A DNA stretch of 64,000 nt from Hsuehochloa calcarea (Eukaryota > Streptophyta > Magnoliopsida > Poales > Poaceae), in contig CM070603.1 in the NCBI GenBank assembly GCA_036346395.1, positions 22,353,045 through 22,417,044 on the forward strand, read 5' to 3'. Positions 46,334 through 56,838 of this stretch are shown here, one piece after another. Position 1 is the first letter of the stretch, and the number at the start of each line of letters is the position of its first letter. The notes beneath the pieces were generated by a model, which ran no database searches, was not told the origin of the DNA, and was given only the letters and a program-made list of their open reading frames with translations. Made by a program: the position numbers and the translations under genes.

Positions 46334-46338
46334 CCTTT
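46334..46338. repeat. TSD CCTTT, right copy
   Basis: Matches 38740-38744 and fixes the outer solo LTR. Confidence 0.8.
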
Positions 46339-47028
46339 TGGCAATGATGAATTAAAAAAAACCTTCATTTCCATCTTTCCTTGGAAAGCAAATAGCGATA
46401 TTGCATTTCTCGTATGTAAATATCTATTTTTCTCCCTTGGCGGATGTTTGGATGGTATAATTTATAAACAGATGTTGCTAAAACGTATTTTAATACATCT
46501 AAAAAATAAATTATAGTGTGTCACAAAATAAAAAAACTATATCTCGGCAACAAGCTTACTGTATAAACAAAAGGAAATTTTAATTTGTCTCTTCATGTTT
46601 TAATTTCTTGCTCTGGAGTAAACTAACTCGGTATTTAAAGGCTCAACTCATTTTGTTAGGCTGGTTCTGTCAGCTAATAGCAACAAAGCAAAGCTTTTTG
46701 GTAGTTAACTGAAGTCCAAATCTAACACAAGGTAATATTAATTGAATATTTTTTGCTGAAACTCAGGAACCAAACAACCGCATATCTGTTATTACCATGG
46801 TGTGACAAAATGTCACGTCTCTATACTATTAATTATATGACGTTTATTGTAAAGCAGGCATCCTTGTGAAGGCACACTTAAGAGCCTACATGTACTACAA
46901 CAGGTACATTTATTCTAGCCTTTCTAGCTAAGTACCATACGATGCGGCTATGTATTGGTAAGCACGCATATAGAAGTGGTAATTAAGCTCAAGCTTGCCT
47001 TCGACTTGAACATGGCCGATCAATTTGA
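46339..47028. other. Downstream flank of the FT-like gene, no gene seen
   Basis: AT-rich. It includes the 3' untranslated region of the FT-like gene, which would extend left from 47029. An open frame at 46304-46516 crosses the solo-LTR boundary and is not credible. Confidence 0.5.
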
Positions 47029-48559
47029 TCAGGTGAACCTTCTCCCACCTGTGCCCGTCGGCCGCTGACAGTTGAAGTACATCGCGGCCACAGGCTTGCC
47101 GAGGTTGAAAAGGCGTGCGAAACTGCGCGAGTTGAAGTTTTGACGCACTTGCGGCGCAAACACCGTCCCCCGCCCCAGTTGTCGGTACAACACCAGGACA
47201 ATGCGGTGGATGCCCATGGTGGGGCTTGGGCTCTCGTATGTTACAATCTCTCGGCCTGCCATTTAATTGAAAAAAAAAATTCTAACTGCCTCTGGAAATA
47301 TTCTATTCAGTGCATCTCAGTATGTGCGAGTAACTGATGCAACATTTTGTTTACACGATTGGAACACCAATAGCAATAGTGCACTATCTGAAGAAAAAAA
47401 AATTCTAACTGCCTCTGGAAATATTCTTCCAAATACAAATACAAATACAAATACAAATAATACAGGTTACAACCAAATGATAGAAAAAAACATAATTTAG
47501 GACTGAATAAAAAAAATGAACTCACATGTATGCACTTCTAATTAGTGCACAAATTGAAACATTTTGATTGAATCGTAGCTATCACATAACTCCCATTCGC
47601 TGCTTTATTAACTAAATATATATTAGACGCCTAGTGGAATATCGTATAAAAGATCTCCAAATTAAGAACTATAAGTTAAGTTGGTGCATGACTATAAAAC
47701 TTCACCAGAAAGATTATCTAATATGAACCTTTTGACAACAAGAATAAATTAAACTTTAGCATTTTGCAAACTTTATGTATTCACCACAAGAAGGAACACT
47801 CTCATAAAACTAATAAGGTTTTATTAGGTATATATGAATATAAGTTGTAGCTGTGTATGCTTTGCATACAATGTGAATATGCTCACCAAAGCTATCGTCT
47901 GTTGATGCTGGGATATCAGTAACCATCCTGTCAAATTAAAAAGTAATTAGATCAGTTGACCAAAGTAACAAAAACAAGAATGTACATGCAGTAGAGTATT
48001 GCAAAAAATGCAAGAGCTATGGCTCACCAATGCAGGTATTCCCTCAGGGTTGGGTTGCTGGGATTAGGCGCATCAGGATCCACCATAACCTAATAGATTT
48101 GCAATTAACACAAGCACATGGTCAACATGTTAGGGGATTAAAATAAACCTGAGGGCTGGGCACCAAACTAGTTGAGGCAAACGCGTTGAGTTTAAGCTTG
48201 GCTGGGTGAAGCCATTGTTGTCGATCTTGGCCAGTCCAAGCTCATGAGTTTAGGCCATGCCTAATCTTCTCTATGATCCTTAGATTAAGAAAAGTACCCG
48301 CGATACCATGGCCATACGGCCTACCATCGATCAATGGACTCTTTTGGGTGCAAAGTAATGGGCTTACTAGGGTATAGGCCACTCGAAAATCATCACCTCC
48401 AATCTCAACTCTAGGTTTCACAGAGACTGCCGATGAGCGAAACTCCATGCCATTAAACACAGGTCTCCCATCATACATGACAGTTAGAGGCACTGAGCTA
48501 GTGTACTGGTCTAGAACATCTCCAACTATCTGTCCCCTTGTCAAGGAGTCATTAGCCAT
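47029..48559 (-). CDS. FTL: FT-like florigen-family protein (PEBP), four exons, apparently intact
   Basis: Exons on the minus strand: 48368-48559, 48028-48089, 47887-47927 and 47029-47255 (192, 62, 41 and 227 bp), all with GT-AG introns. The 62- and 41-bp middle exons are those of the plant FT/TFL1 family. The product is 173 residues with no internal stop. It has MYDGRPV, KPRVEIGGDDFR, the ligand-pocket motif DPDAP (68-72), REYLHW (80-85), GIHR (113-116) and GRR near the end. By alignment with Arabidopsis FT, Tyr82 corresponds to Tyr85 and Gln137 to Gln140, the FT-type rather than TFL1-type states. The segment-B loop, usually YAPGWRQ, is FAPQVRQ here, so the usual Trp138 is Val. FT proteins move from leaf to shoot apex and act with 14-3-3 and FD-type bZIPs on flowering; whether this paralogue promotes, opposes or does something else is not decided by sequence. 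A copia element begins 367 bp upstream of the ATG. The paralogue number is not assigned. Confidence 0.93.
47256..47886 (-). other. Intron 3 of the FT-like gene with short repeats
   Basis: Contains two nearly identical copies of a 36-base A-run unit ending CTAACTGCCTCTGGAAATATTCT (split here as CTAACTGCCTCTGG then AAATATTCT), at about 47269-47305 and 47393-47429. An (ACAAAT)n-type microsatellite at about 47431-47461 directly follows the second copy. Splice sites at both ends are GT-AG. Confidence 0.7.
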
Positions 48560-48650
48560 GATATATTTGAGTGTGAGAGATAGTGTACTAAGAGCTACAA
48601 AAGCGAATAGGCCTTTCAATGGCTTGGGCAAATTACAAGGTTTTTTGGGA

Positions 48651-48660
48651 TATTTATAGT
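48651..48660 (-). promoter_or_regulatory. TATA-like box of the FT-like gene
   Basis: The minus strand reads ACTATAAATA 92-101 bases upstream of the ATG, a normal distance for a plant core promoter with a short 5' UTR. Only about 270 bases lie between it and the copia LTR at 48927. Confidence 0.55.
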
Positions 48661-48926
48661 GGCCTAAAGGACCGACACTCTCATTGCGCACACATGTGAT
48701 TCCCGTTTTAACAATTTCAATAGCACTCTATGCATCTACTTTCCACAAGATGCTCTTCTACTTGTTTGATGGGATTTCAAACATTATTTGTCGTTCATTT
48801 TGCTGTTTCTGAGCATCACAAATGCTTGGGAATCTATATATCTATGTCATATCAGTTATATACAATTCTATCTGTAGAATCTTTCCTGCACCAAATTCCA
48901 CAGGGAGACATATGGAAGACCTATTC

Positions 48927-49313
48927 TGTTGTGTATGACTTATATATAACAATGTGAAAGGAAAGGGTTGTGTCCGGAAAGCGTGAGTGTAGCGTACGCT
49001 TTCCGGACACAACGCTACATGGGAGATGCAATTATGTGGGGTTACGAAATATTGTGGACTGGGGATGCGGAGGGCGAAGCCTCCCGCGGTACGGACTATG
49101 AGTCCGAGTCGAACATGTAATCGGAGTATAAATATATACCGCCGACCTCTTGTAACCCTAATCAGAAATAAAAAATTCCTCATATGGACGGAGTCGCCGC
49201 GATTCGGCTCCTAGGGACGTAGGGTTTGCCGAACCTCATAAACAAATTCCCGTGTCTCTTGTGTGCTTATTGTGATTGTTCTCTCGCTCAAAGGGTTGTC
49301 ACCGATTCCAACA
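48927..49313 (+). repeat. 5' LTR of the copia element
   Basis: Starts TGTTGTGTATGACTT and ends ACCGATTCCAACA. It contains a TATAAATATATA box at about 49127-49138 and an inverted repeat (GTGTCCGGAAAGCGT ... ACGCTTTCCGGACAC at about 48969-49011). Confidence 0.9.
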
Positions 49314-49327
49314 ATTAGTATCAGAGC
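49314..49327 (+). other. Primer-binding site, mutated
   Basis: ATTAGTATCAGAGC directly follows the 5' LTR; the usual form is ATTGGTATCAGAGC, a single G to A change. Confidence 0.8.
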
Positions 49328-49336
49328 GGGGTTGAG

Positions 49337-50101
49337 ATGGTGGCGCCAGGTGCCAGATTCGAAGTGGTGAAGTTCGACGGGACTAGTCTCATCGGATTGT
49401 ACCAAAAGAGGGTGAAGGATCTGTTGGCACTGCAGGGTTGTTCCAAAAGGCTGCGCGAAGCAAAACCGAAGGCCATGGAGGATGGTGATTGGGAGGAGTT
49501 GAAGAAGCAAGCAGCCGCGATCATACGGTTTTTTCTTTCAGATCAGGTCATGTATCATGTGATGGATAGGACTTCGCTGAAAGAAATATGGGACAAATTG
49601 CAGACTCAGTTTATGTCCAAATCGCTGACAAACAAGCTGCATCTGAAGTAGAAGTTGTACGGGCTAAAGATGCAGGAGGGTTCTAATTTTGCACAACATG
49701 TGAATGTCTTTAATCAGGTGATCACTAATCTAGGGTGTCTGGAGGTGAAGATCACAGACGAAGACAAGGTGATTATTCTATTGTGTTCATTGCCACCTTC
49801 CTATGAACACTTGGTCACCACTCTGACATACAGAAAAGATACTATCAAGGTTGATGAGATTCCCACGGCCCTGTTGGTGCATACTCAATGGAAGCTGAAC
49901 GCGGGGGAGAGCTTTTAGGGTAATATTTTGTATACGAAGGGCGATCATGGAAGGAAACAAGAGAATGGGAGATCTGGAAGGCATAAATCCAAATTAAAGT
50001 CGAGGAGCAGAAAGAATATCGAGTGCTACAAGTGTAAGGAGATGGGGCATATGAAGAGGGATTGTCCAAAATTCAAAGAACAGAATGGTGGAAAAGCGTG
50101 A
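49337..50101 (+). pseudogene. copia gag, stop-riddled
   Basis: ATG at 49337. The reading has FEVVKFDGTSLIGLY, then KRVKDLLALQG, then SLTNKLHLK, TAG (49649-49651), KLYGLKMQEGS, then LLCSLPPSYEHLVTTLTY, TAG (49916-49918), and the zinc knuckle CYKCKEMGHMKRDC at 50023-50064. This is the UBN2-type gag of Tnt1-like elements. Both stops fall where the family has Gln, so CAG to TAG is likely. Confidence 0.88.
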
Positions 50102-50139
50102 TGAGAAGACTATCAATGGGGCTAGAAAAAATGACTCGG

Positions 50140-53100
50140 ATAGCAGTGATGCAGATGTTCTCTCAATTTCAAATAGTCAGTTGATAGATGCATAGATTCT
50201 TGATTCGGGGTGCTCCTATCACATCACGCCTAACAAGTAGTGGTTCACTTTATACAGGTCAGGTAATTTTGGTTATGTTTACCTTGTTGATGATACATGC
50301 TATAGTATTATCGGGATAGGTGAAGTTCAAATTAAGATGTATGATGGTATTGTTAGAATAATGTGTGATGTTAGGTACATACCCCGGTTGAAAAAGAATG
50401 TGATCTCTCTAGGCTTCTTACATAATAGTGGTCTTACTTATAAACCTGATAACGATAAGGAAACTATGAAAATTTGTAAACGTGCATTGACTGTGATGAA
50501 GGGTATGAGAACTGCTAGAAATATTCACATATTACTAGGGAGCACTGTTGTAGGTGGAGTCAGTTAAGTGAAGTCACATAATGATATGGTAAAACTTTGG
50601 CATATGCGGTTGGGCCATCTTAGTGTTCGTGGGATGGCCGAATTGCATAAGAAAGACCTATTGGCAGGAATTAATAGTTGTGAGTTAGGTTTCTGTAAGT
50701 TGTGTTCTTGGAAAACAGTCTAAGGTTACCTTCTCAAGTGGCAAACATAAAACAAAAGGAATACTTGATTATGTACACTCTGATGTGTGGCGGCCTACTA
50801 GAAAACCGTCAATGGGTGGAGCTTAGTATTTTGTTACTTTTATTGATGATTTTGCCCACACAGTGTGGGCGTATTTCATGAAGTAGAAATCTGAAGTGTT
50901 TGCTAAGTTCAAGGTGTGGAAAACTGTGGTGGAAAACCAAACAGGCAGGAAGGTAAAGTATCTGAGATCTGATAATGGTACTAAATATACTAATTCATAG
51001 TTTCAGAGACATTGTGAGGACCATGGTATTCAGCAGCATTTCATGGTGCACAAAACACCACAACAAAATAGTGTGGCAGAAAGGTTGAACAAGACTATTT
51101 GTGAACGAGCAAGGTGCTTGAGGTAGAATGCAGGGCTTCCTAAATGTTTCTAGGCAGATTATATGAACATAGTGAGCTATCTCATAAACAGATCGCCATG
51201 TGCATCTTTGGGTGGTAAGGTTGTAGAGGAGGTATGGACTGGTAATTCAGTTGATTTTCCTAATCTAAGAATTTTTGGTTGCCCAAATTTATATGCATAT
51301 ACCAGTTGATGAAAGGCCAAAGCTTGATTCAAAATCAACAAAGTGTATTTTTCTGGATTTCAAGAAAGGTGTTAAAGGGTACAAGCTTTGGGATCTGACA
51401 TCAAAGAAGGTGGTGATGAATAGGGATGTTATCTTTGATGAGAAATCAATGTTACAACAAAACAAAGAGGAGGTATCACATGAGACTGGAGGTTCAAATA
51501 CAGTGCAGGTAGAGTTCGAACATAGTTTAAGAACTCACAATTCACACACACTGCCTCCAGATTCCACTTTAGAGGATTTGCAAATTTTTCAATTGGCAAG
51601 AGATAGACTACGACACACTAATGCGAAAGCTCTAAAGAGATTTGGGTATGAAGACCAGGTTTCATTTGCTCTTCTTGTTAGTACTGATGAACCAACTACT
51701 TTTTACGAGGCTCTTACAAGCCAGGAGAAAGATAGGTGGATGACTCCAATGACAGAAGAAATAGAATCTTTACATAAGAATTAGACTTGGAGCTAGTTCA
51801 TCTTCTTGAAGATAAGAGAGCCATTGGGTGCAAATGGGTCTACAAAAGAAAACCCTACAGTATCAGAAAAAGAAGGGGGAAAAGTTCAAGGCTCGATTAG
51901 TTTCAAAGTGGTATTCACAAAAGAAGGGGATTGATTATGATGAGGTATTCTCCCCGGTTGTTAGGCATACTTCTATAAGGACAGTTCTTGCATTGGTAGC
52001 TAGTTGGGATTTGCACTTGGAACAGATGGATGTGAAAATGGTATTTTTCTATGGTGATCTTGATGAGCAAATCTACATGGAGCAGCCAGAAGGGTTCACT
52101 GAACTGGAAAATCAGCACCTGGTATGCAAGTTAAAGAAGTCATTGTATGGGTTGAAATAGTGTCCAAGATAGTGGTACAAATGTTTTAGCTCCTACATGT
52201 TGCAGATTGGCTACAGTCAATGTGAGTATGACTGTTGTGTTTATGTTTGACGCCTTGTTGATGGTTCATTTATTTTTGTACTACTATATGTGGATGATAT
52301 GCTAATTTCTGCAAAGCACATGTGTGATGTGATTAGTTTGAAGAGTTTACTAAGTTAGGAATTTGATATGAAAGACTTAGGGGAAGCAAAGAAAATTTTG
52401 GGCATGGAGATACACAGGGATAGAAGCTCGAGGAGACTGTGGTTGTCTCAGCAGGAGTATGTTGAGAAAGTCTTGAAGTGATTTGATATGAGCAAGGGTA
52501 AACCAGTAAGTACTCCATTGGCACAATATTTTAAGCTTTCTTTTGAATTCTGTCCTGAATCAGACAAAGAATTCGAAGAGATGGCGAATGTTCCATATGC
52601 TAGTGCAGTTGTTTGTTTAATGTATGCTATGGTTTGTAAAAGGCCTGAGTTGGCACATGCTGTTAGTCAAGTCAGCAAGTTTATGGCAAAACTAGGAAAG
52701 TGACACTGGAGGCAGTCAAGTAGATATTCAGGTACTTGAGAGTTACAACAAGTCATGGTATTATTTTTGGTGGACAACAAGGTAATCCTTTGGTTGTTGG
52801 ATATGTGGATTTGGACTATGTTGGTGATTTGGATAATAGGAGGTCTACTACAGGGTATGGTTTTACTCTAGGTGGAGGGCCTATATGTTGGAAGTCATCA
52901 ATTCAATCTATTATTGCATTGTCTACAACTGAGGCAGAGTACATGGCTGTGACTGAAGCTACAAAGGAAGCGTTATGGCTTGCAGGATTAGTGAAGGAAC
53001 TAAGTGTTGAGCAAGGTGGAGTTTAGGTGCAGTGCGATAGTCAGTGTGCAATTTATTTGGCCAAGAATCAAGTGTATCATGCCAGGACGAAGCACGTTCA

Positions 53101-53221
53101 TGCAATGTATCATAGGATCAGAGAGTTGATCACCTCTGGAGATATTGATTTGATGAAGGTGCACACTGATGATAATGCTATAGGTATGTTGACCAAGCCC
53201 ATCACCGCCAACAAGTTTTAG
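50140..53221 (+). pseudogene. copia pol (protease, integrase, RT, RNase H), decayed
   Basis: Protease: ILDSGCSYH (about 50196-50222), the stop before it at the usual Trp. Integrase: LWHMRLGHLSVRG and CKLC (50595-50705), HSDVW (about 50778), RSDNGT (about 50968), and NSVAERLNKTI (about 51070-51100). RT: FSPVVRHTSIRTVLALVA, then LHLEQMDVKMVFFYGDLDEQ (51945-52070), SLYGLK, then two TAGs, and the catalytic YVDDMLIS at about 52288-52311. RNase H: RRSTTGYGFTLGGGPICW and ALSTTEAEYMAVTEA (52840-52965), then HARTKHVHAMYHRIRELI. TAG stops include 50193-50195, 50998-51000, 51124-51126, 51151-51153, 51782-51784, 52158-52160 and 52170-52172. Confidence 0.92.
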
Positions 53222-53358
53222 CATTGCCTCAACTTGTTGGGAGTCACAGGTTGCTGAGTAAGGAGGTAACTCCCAGGCCACAGATGCGCGAGGAGTGTTA
53301 AAGCGTTCTCTTTTGTTGTGTGTTTCTTCAAGGTGGTGTATTTGCCAAGGTGGAGATT

Positions 53359-53506
53359 TGTTGTGTATGGCTTATATATAAGGTGAAAGGAAGGGGTTGT
53401 GTCAGGAAAGTAGGAGCACTGCCGAACCTCCTAAACAAATTCTTGTTTCTCTTGTGTGCTTGTTGTGATTATTCTCTCATGCAAAGGGCTGTCGCCGGTT
53501 CCAACA
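53359..53506 (+). repeat. 3' LTR of the copia element, internally deleted
   Basis: Starts TGTTGTGTATGGCTT and ends GCCGGTTCCAACA. It lacks about 240 bases from the middle of the 5' LTR, including the TATA box and most of the inverted repeat. Confidence 0.88.
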
Positions 53507-53598
53507 CCTTCTTACTTTACTTAGAATATTCTGGTGTTTTGCAAATTGGCTCTTTCGTTCTCTAGGGGTGGAGGGATAGGGCACACACACTGTCTAGT

Positions 53599-54281
53599 TG
53601 GTGTCGATGAATTACTATCGATCTTACAGAGTAAATGCAGGAACACGGCTCTCGAGATCACGCAGGAAGAGACATGATGTTTTCTAGACATGTTGAGGCC
53701 TTCTACAGGTAGAATAATAACCGTACTCTTGTATTCTTGTATTAAGCGAGATTACAATGCACAATCTGCCACTAAAAGTTTGAATGCTATCAAAGGCATC
53801 TCTTTTTCTCCATTTGCCGGCACCGTCCCTTATAAAGCGTCGAAGGGGTGGCAGTTGCTATCCATCAAGAGATGTCTTAACTGTTTCTAGAATCCACATG
53901 TGGATGATGGTTGTTGTTAGTGAGACCCCTTGCATGTTGACCAGACGGATATTGTCAAAGACAGAGAGAGGTGCACGCGGTTATGTCAGAGACACAAAGG
54001 TGCACGTGTTGTATTTGCTACCAGGATCAGTTGGATGGTGTACAGGGTTCCTAGTTTATAAGATAAGGCCCACATATCTGTCTGTGAGACTTAGCGGCCA
54101 TATGGTGGTCGTGATTTGACCTAGCCGTAATAGACATTCCAACGAGGGGGTGGTCGTACCCTAAACTAGTCATGCCAAGTATCTCCGACCAGGGGTATAC
54201 TAGAGGGCTATTAGAATTCTATTATCTATAATAAATATTATAGATAAATAGCTTTATTAATTAAGGATTATTCAATCCACA
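53599..54281 (-). repeat. 3' LTR of the Tat-type element (ends approximate)
   Basis: On the plus strand it runs from about TGGTGTCGATGAATTAC (53599) to TTCAATCCACA (54281). The right end adjoins a polypurine tract. Either end could be off by several bases; no TSD was found. Confidence 0.55.
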
Positions 54282-54284
54282 TCA

Positions 54285-54303
54285 TCTAGCCCCCCAACTT
54301 CAA
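54285..54303 (-). other. Polypurine tract of the Tat-type element
   Basis: The minus strand reads AAGTTGGGGGGCTAG followed by the LTR start. Confidence 0.65.
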
Positions 54304-54705
54304 GTGAAAATGACTTACTAGGGAAGAGGTCCTAGAAAAGTAGTCTGAATGAGATTTTTCGAGTAGTATTTCTTTTGACCAGAAATTGACTTGGTCAAAG
54401 AAGATGTTTTTACTTGAGTTGTAAAAATAACACCTTTATAAGCATGTGAATGGAAAAGGATTGTGAACTGTCACCCACGATTTTGTCTGTTGGGAGTAGT
54501 TCCCGAGGGAATTCTAACCACTGGGTTTCCCCACGATTTTTAACACAAGCCGATGGGTATAAGTAATTACTAAAGGGGTAAAATAAGGAAATTTACTTTT
54601 CTAAATCATTTTGTCTCCCTTGAGCTCTTGCCTTTCTCCGCCGCCACTCAAGCTCTAAATCCTTCCTCCCAAATCTTTTGAATCCGAGCAAATTCCTCAA
54701 AAGAA

Positions 54706-55373
54706 ATGGTTGGATTTGTGTCCAAGTGGGAGAAATCTGAGATTCACGTGGAGAAGATATCTGCCTTGGTTTTCGCCAAGAATATTCCTCCCAGGTCTTT
54801 GGTGAAGTGGAAGAATGCGAGTGAAGATTCAGACTGTGATCACACCCTTTCTTAGATGAAGTACTCAAGCATTTTGAGGTAGAATTGGCGAACTTGGTTC
54901 ATAATTCTATCAAAATGTTGACTTTGTTTGTGTACCTCGGTGAGGCGTTGGGGAAACCCGCAAATTTGGAGCTCTTTAAGTACTACTACGGGATGAGCAA
55001 GCAGACACGTGGGATTGTGGGGAGCTACTCAATCCAACTCCATGACGGTAAGACGAACGAGTACATCTCCATGTTCACTAGATTGTCTTGGTCTGGTTGG
55101 AGGACGAAGTGGTTCTACATGATAGTCACTCACGAGGATCGTCTATTCTTCACGGGAAATGCCGCAGAGAAGAAGACATCATGGGACACGACCTCAAGTG
55201 ATCGAGGCTGGATCACTCCATGGATCCAAGCCATCAAGGACCTAAGGGATAAAAGGCTGACTGGATGGCATGTGGCAAAAAAATTCATGGATTTAATTAT
55301 TGATGGTACAGGTGTTAGTGAGACTAAAGGTACAACATTTGAAGTTGTTGAAAGGACCCCGATGAGCAGGTAA
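54706..55373 (+). pseudogene. Antisense ORF of the Tat-type element (putative gypsy type transposon domain)
   Basis: The ATG at 54706 opens a 49-codon frame (MVGFVSKWEKSE...) ending at TAG 54853. After a frame change the reading continues from 54885 to 55373 (162 codons): NSIKMLTLFVYLGEALGKPA, then YYYGMSKQTRG, then RTKWFYMIV and KRLTGWHVAKKFMDLIIDGT. The order of a hydrophobic LTLFVYLGEA block, a KWFY block and a LTGWHVAKKF block matches the extra ORF many plant Tat elements carry on the opposite strand, annotated as a putative gypsy type transposon domain. Its function is unknown. Here it is broken once but the second part is long and clean. Confidence 0.65.
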
Positions 55374-56100
55374 GCACTTCACTATCTATGATGTATAACT
55401 TCCGATCAAGACTAAAGTTCATATTGCAAGAATGGGGCATACTGATCAATTGTATACCGGTCCACAGAGAACATTGAGGAGGCTAATTTTGTAGCTGACC
55501 AACTTTGAATGCACCGAAGAGTAAGCCCAGAAACTGACCAAAGAGGCTAGACCAGCTGGAAGAAGAGTCACAGAAAAGATGCAGTTGGGGTCTTCTCTCT
55601 TCTTCCGATAGCCAAAACAATGGAGATTCTTTAGTGTAATTTGTAGTGCAAAGTGCATGTAATGAAATATTTGACCTTATGGAATGTATATAAATCTTTA
55701 TTTTCCTACAAGTTGTCTTTTTTCGAGTAGTCAGTAACTCATAAGATAAAAAATAGAAATGAAAAATAAAAATAAAGACTAAGGTATGAAAGTTATAATT
55801 ATAACTTCTCCCTAGCCCAACTGTTTTCTTAGTTAAAGTAAATATACTAAGGAAACATTGAAAAATAGCATTTTAAAATTCTTCCAACCACATTTTTGAA
55901 CCTACTCTCCTCGTATTGACAACAAGAGTTAGTGAAAGATCGACACTAGGAAGCTCCTTCTAGTGGGCAAGACCACATGCAAAGAGGAGAGACTTGAACT
56001 AGGTGACATTGCCTTTCTCTGACCAGTGTAAAGAAAACAAAGTGTTTAAAGTGATCGGAGAAAGAATAAAAACATAGCTCATCAAGTAATTATGTAAGAC
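55374..56100 (-). other. 3' internal region of the Tat-type element, no gene
   Basis: AT-rich, between the antisense ORF and the integrase end. No recognisable coding block on either strand. Confidence 0.5.
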
Positions 56101-56379
56101 AACAAAGAATGAATAAAATCATAAACTTTATTGAAAACATAAGAGTTTGTACATAGAACTTTCTTAGCTGGTCTATGTTCCAAGATTGGAGAGAACTCTG
56201 CCATCTTAAATGGCCAATCTTACTAAACCTGGTCATGTCACTTCGACCACCGTGTAAGGGCCTTCCCATTTAGGGATAGCTTATTCTGATTAGACTAGGT
56301 CTAAATCTTTTTCAAGACCAAGTCATAGCAAGGCTGCGAGGTTGGACCTTACGGTCGTACTACTTGCATAGCGCTTGTT

Positions 56380-56838
56380 GGTAGATTGCTGATCAGATTA
56401 ACACTTGGTTTCTCCTTTCTTCGAGCAGGTTGATGTCATCAGTTTGGCGTTGTTCTTGATCTTGGTCGTTTAAATTTTTTACCCTTGCGGACTTAATTTT
56501 TAGTTTTGATGGAAGCATCGCCTCAGCACAAAAAACTAAGAAGAAGGGTGTTTCATTAGTATCCCAACTAACGGTCATGCGAATTGCCCCAAAGTACTGA
56601 GGATAACTCTTTCACCCAAGCCTCCGAGCATTTTACGAGCTGATCAAAAACTCAAGTTTTGATCCCTACATAATTTGGCCATTTGCCCTTTTCACTGCCA
56701 CATTACTTTGTGGATAATTAATAGAGGCATAGCACAATTTTGCACCTAGTTCTACATAAAATTCCTAAAATTTTGCGTGTGCAAACTGGGTATCATTGTC
56801 AGTTATGATCCGACTCGGAACACCTAATCGAGTGATCA
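56380..56838 (-). pseudogene. Tat integrase, C-terminal part
   Basis: The minus strand reads RLGVPSRIITDND (second catalytic Asp, about 56780-56825), then YPQSN with the expected Glu changed or shifted (about 56715-56735), then ETPFFLVFCAEAMLPSKLK and DDINLLEERRNQVLI (56393-56560). Stops interrupt several positions. It is the direct continuation of 60995-61165 across the solo LTR. Confidence 0.85.

Larger units (their letters stand above)
48927..53506 (+). mobile_element. Ty1/copia element (Tork/Tnt1-like) upstream of the FT-like gene
   Basis: A 4.6 kb copia element with LTRs (48927-49313, 53359-53506), a primer site, gag, protease, integrase, RT and RNase H in copia order. The 3' LTR is internally deleted (148 bp against 387 bp). 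Flanks TATTC and CCTTC are not identical, so the duplication is decayed. It is riddled with in-frame stops, most of them TAG, and several one-base shifts. It lies head-to-head with the FT-like gene, its 5' LTR being nearest to that gene's promoter. The gag and RT resemble the Tnt1/Tork lineage; the exact lineage is inferred. Confidence 0.9.

Noticed and set aside
47140..47337. Plus-strand frame across FT-like exon 4
   Set aside because: Shadow of the real minus-strand exon.
48242..48691. Single 149-codon minus-strand gene
   Set aside because: Only 48368-48559 is coding; the rest is 5' UTR and read-through into intron 1, as shown by the ATG context and GT-AG exon joins.
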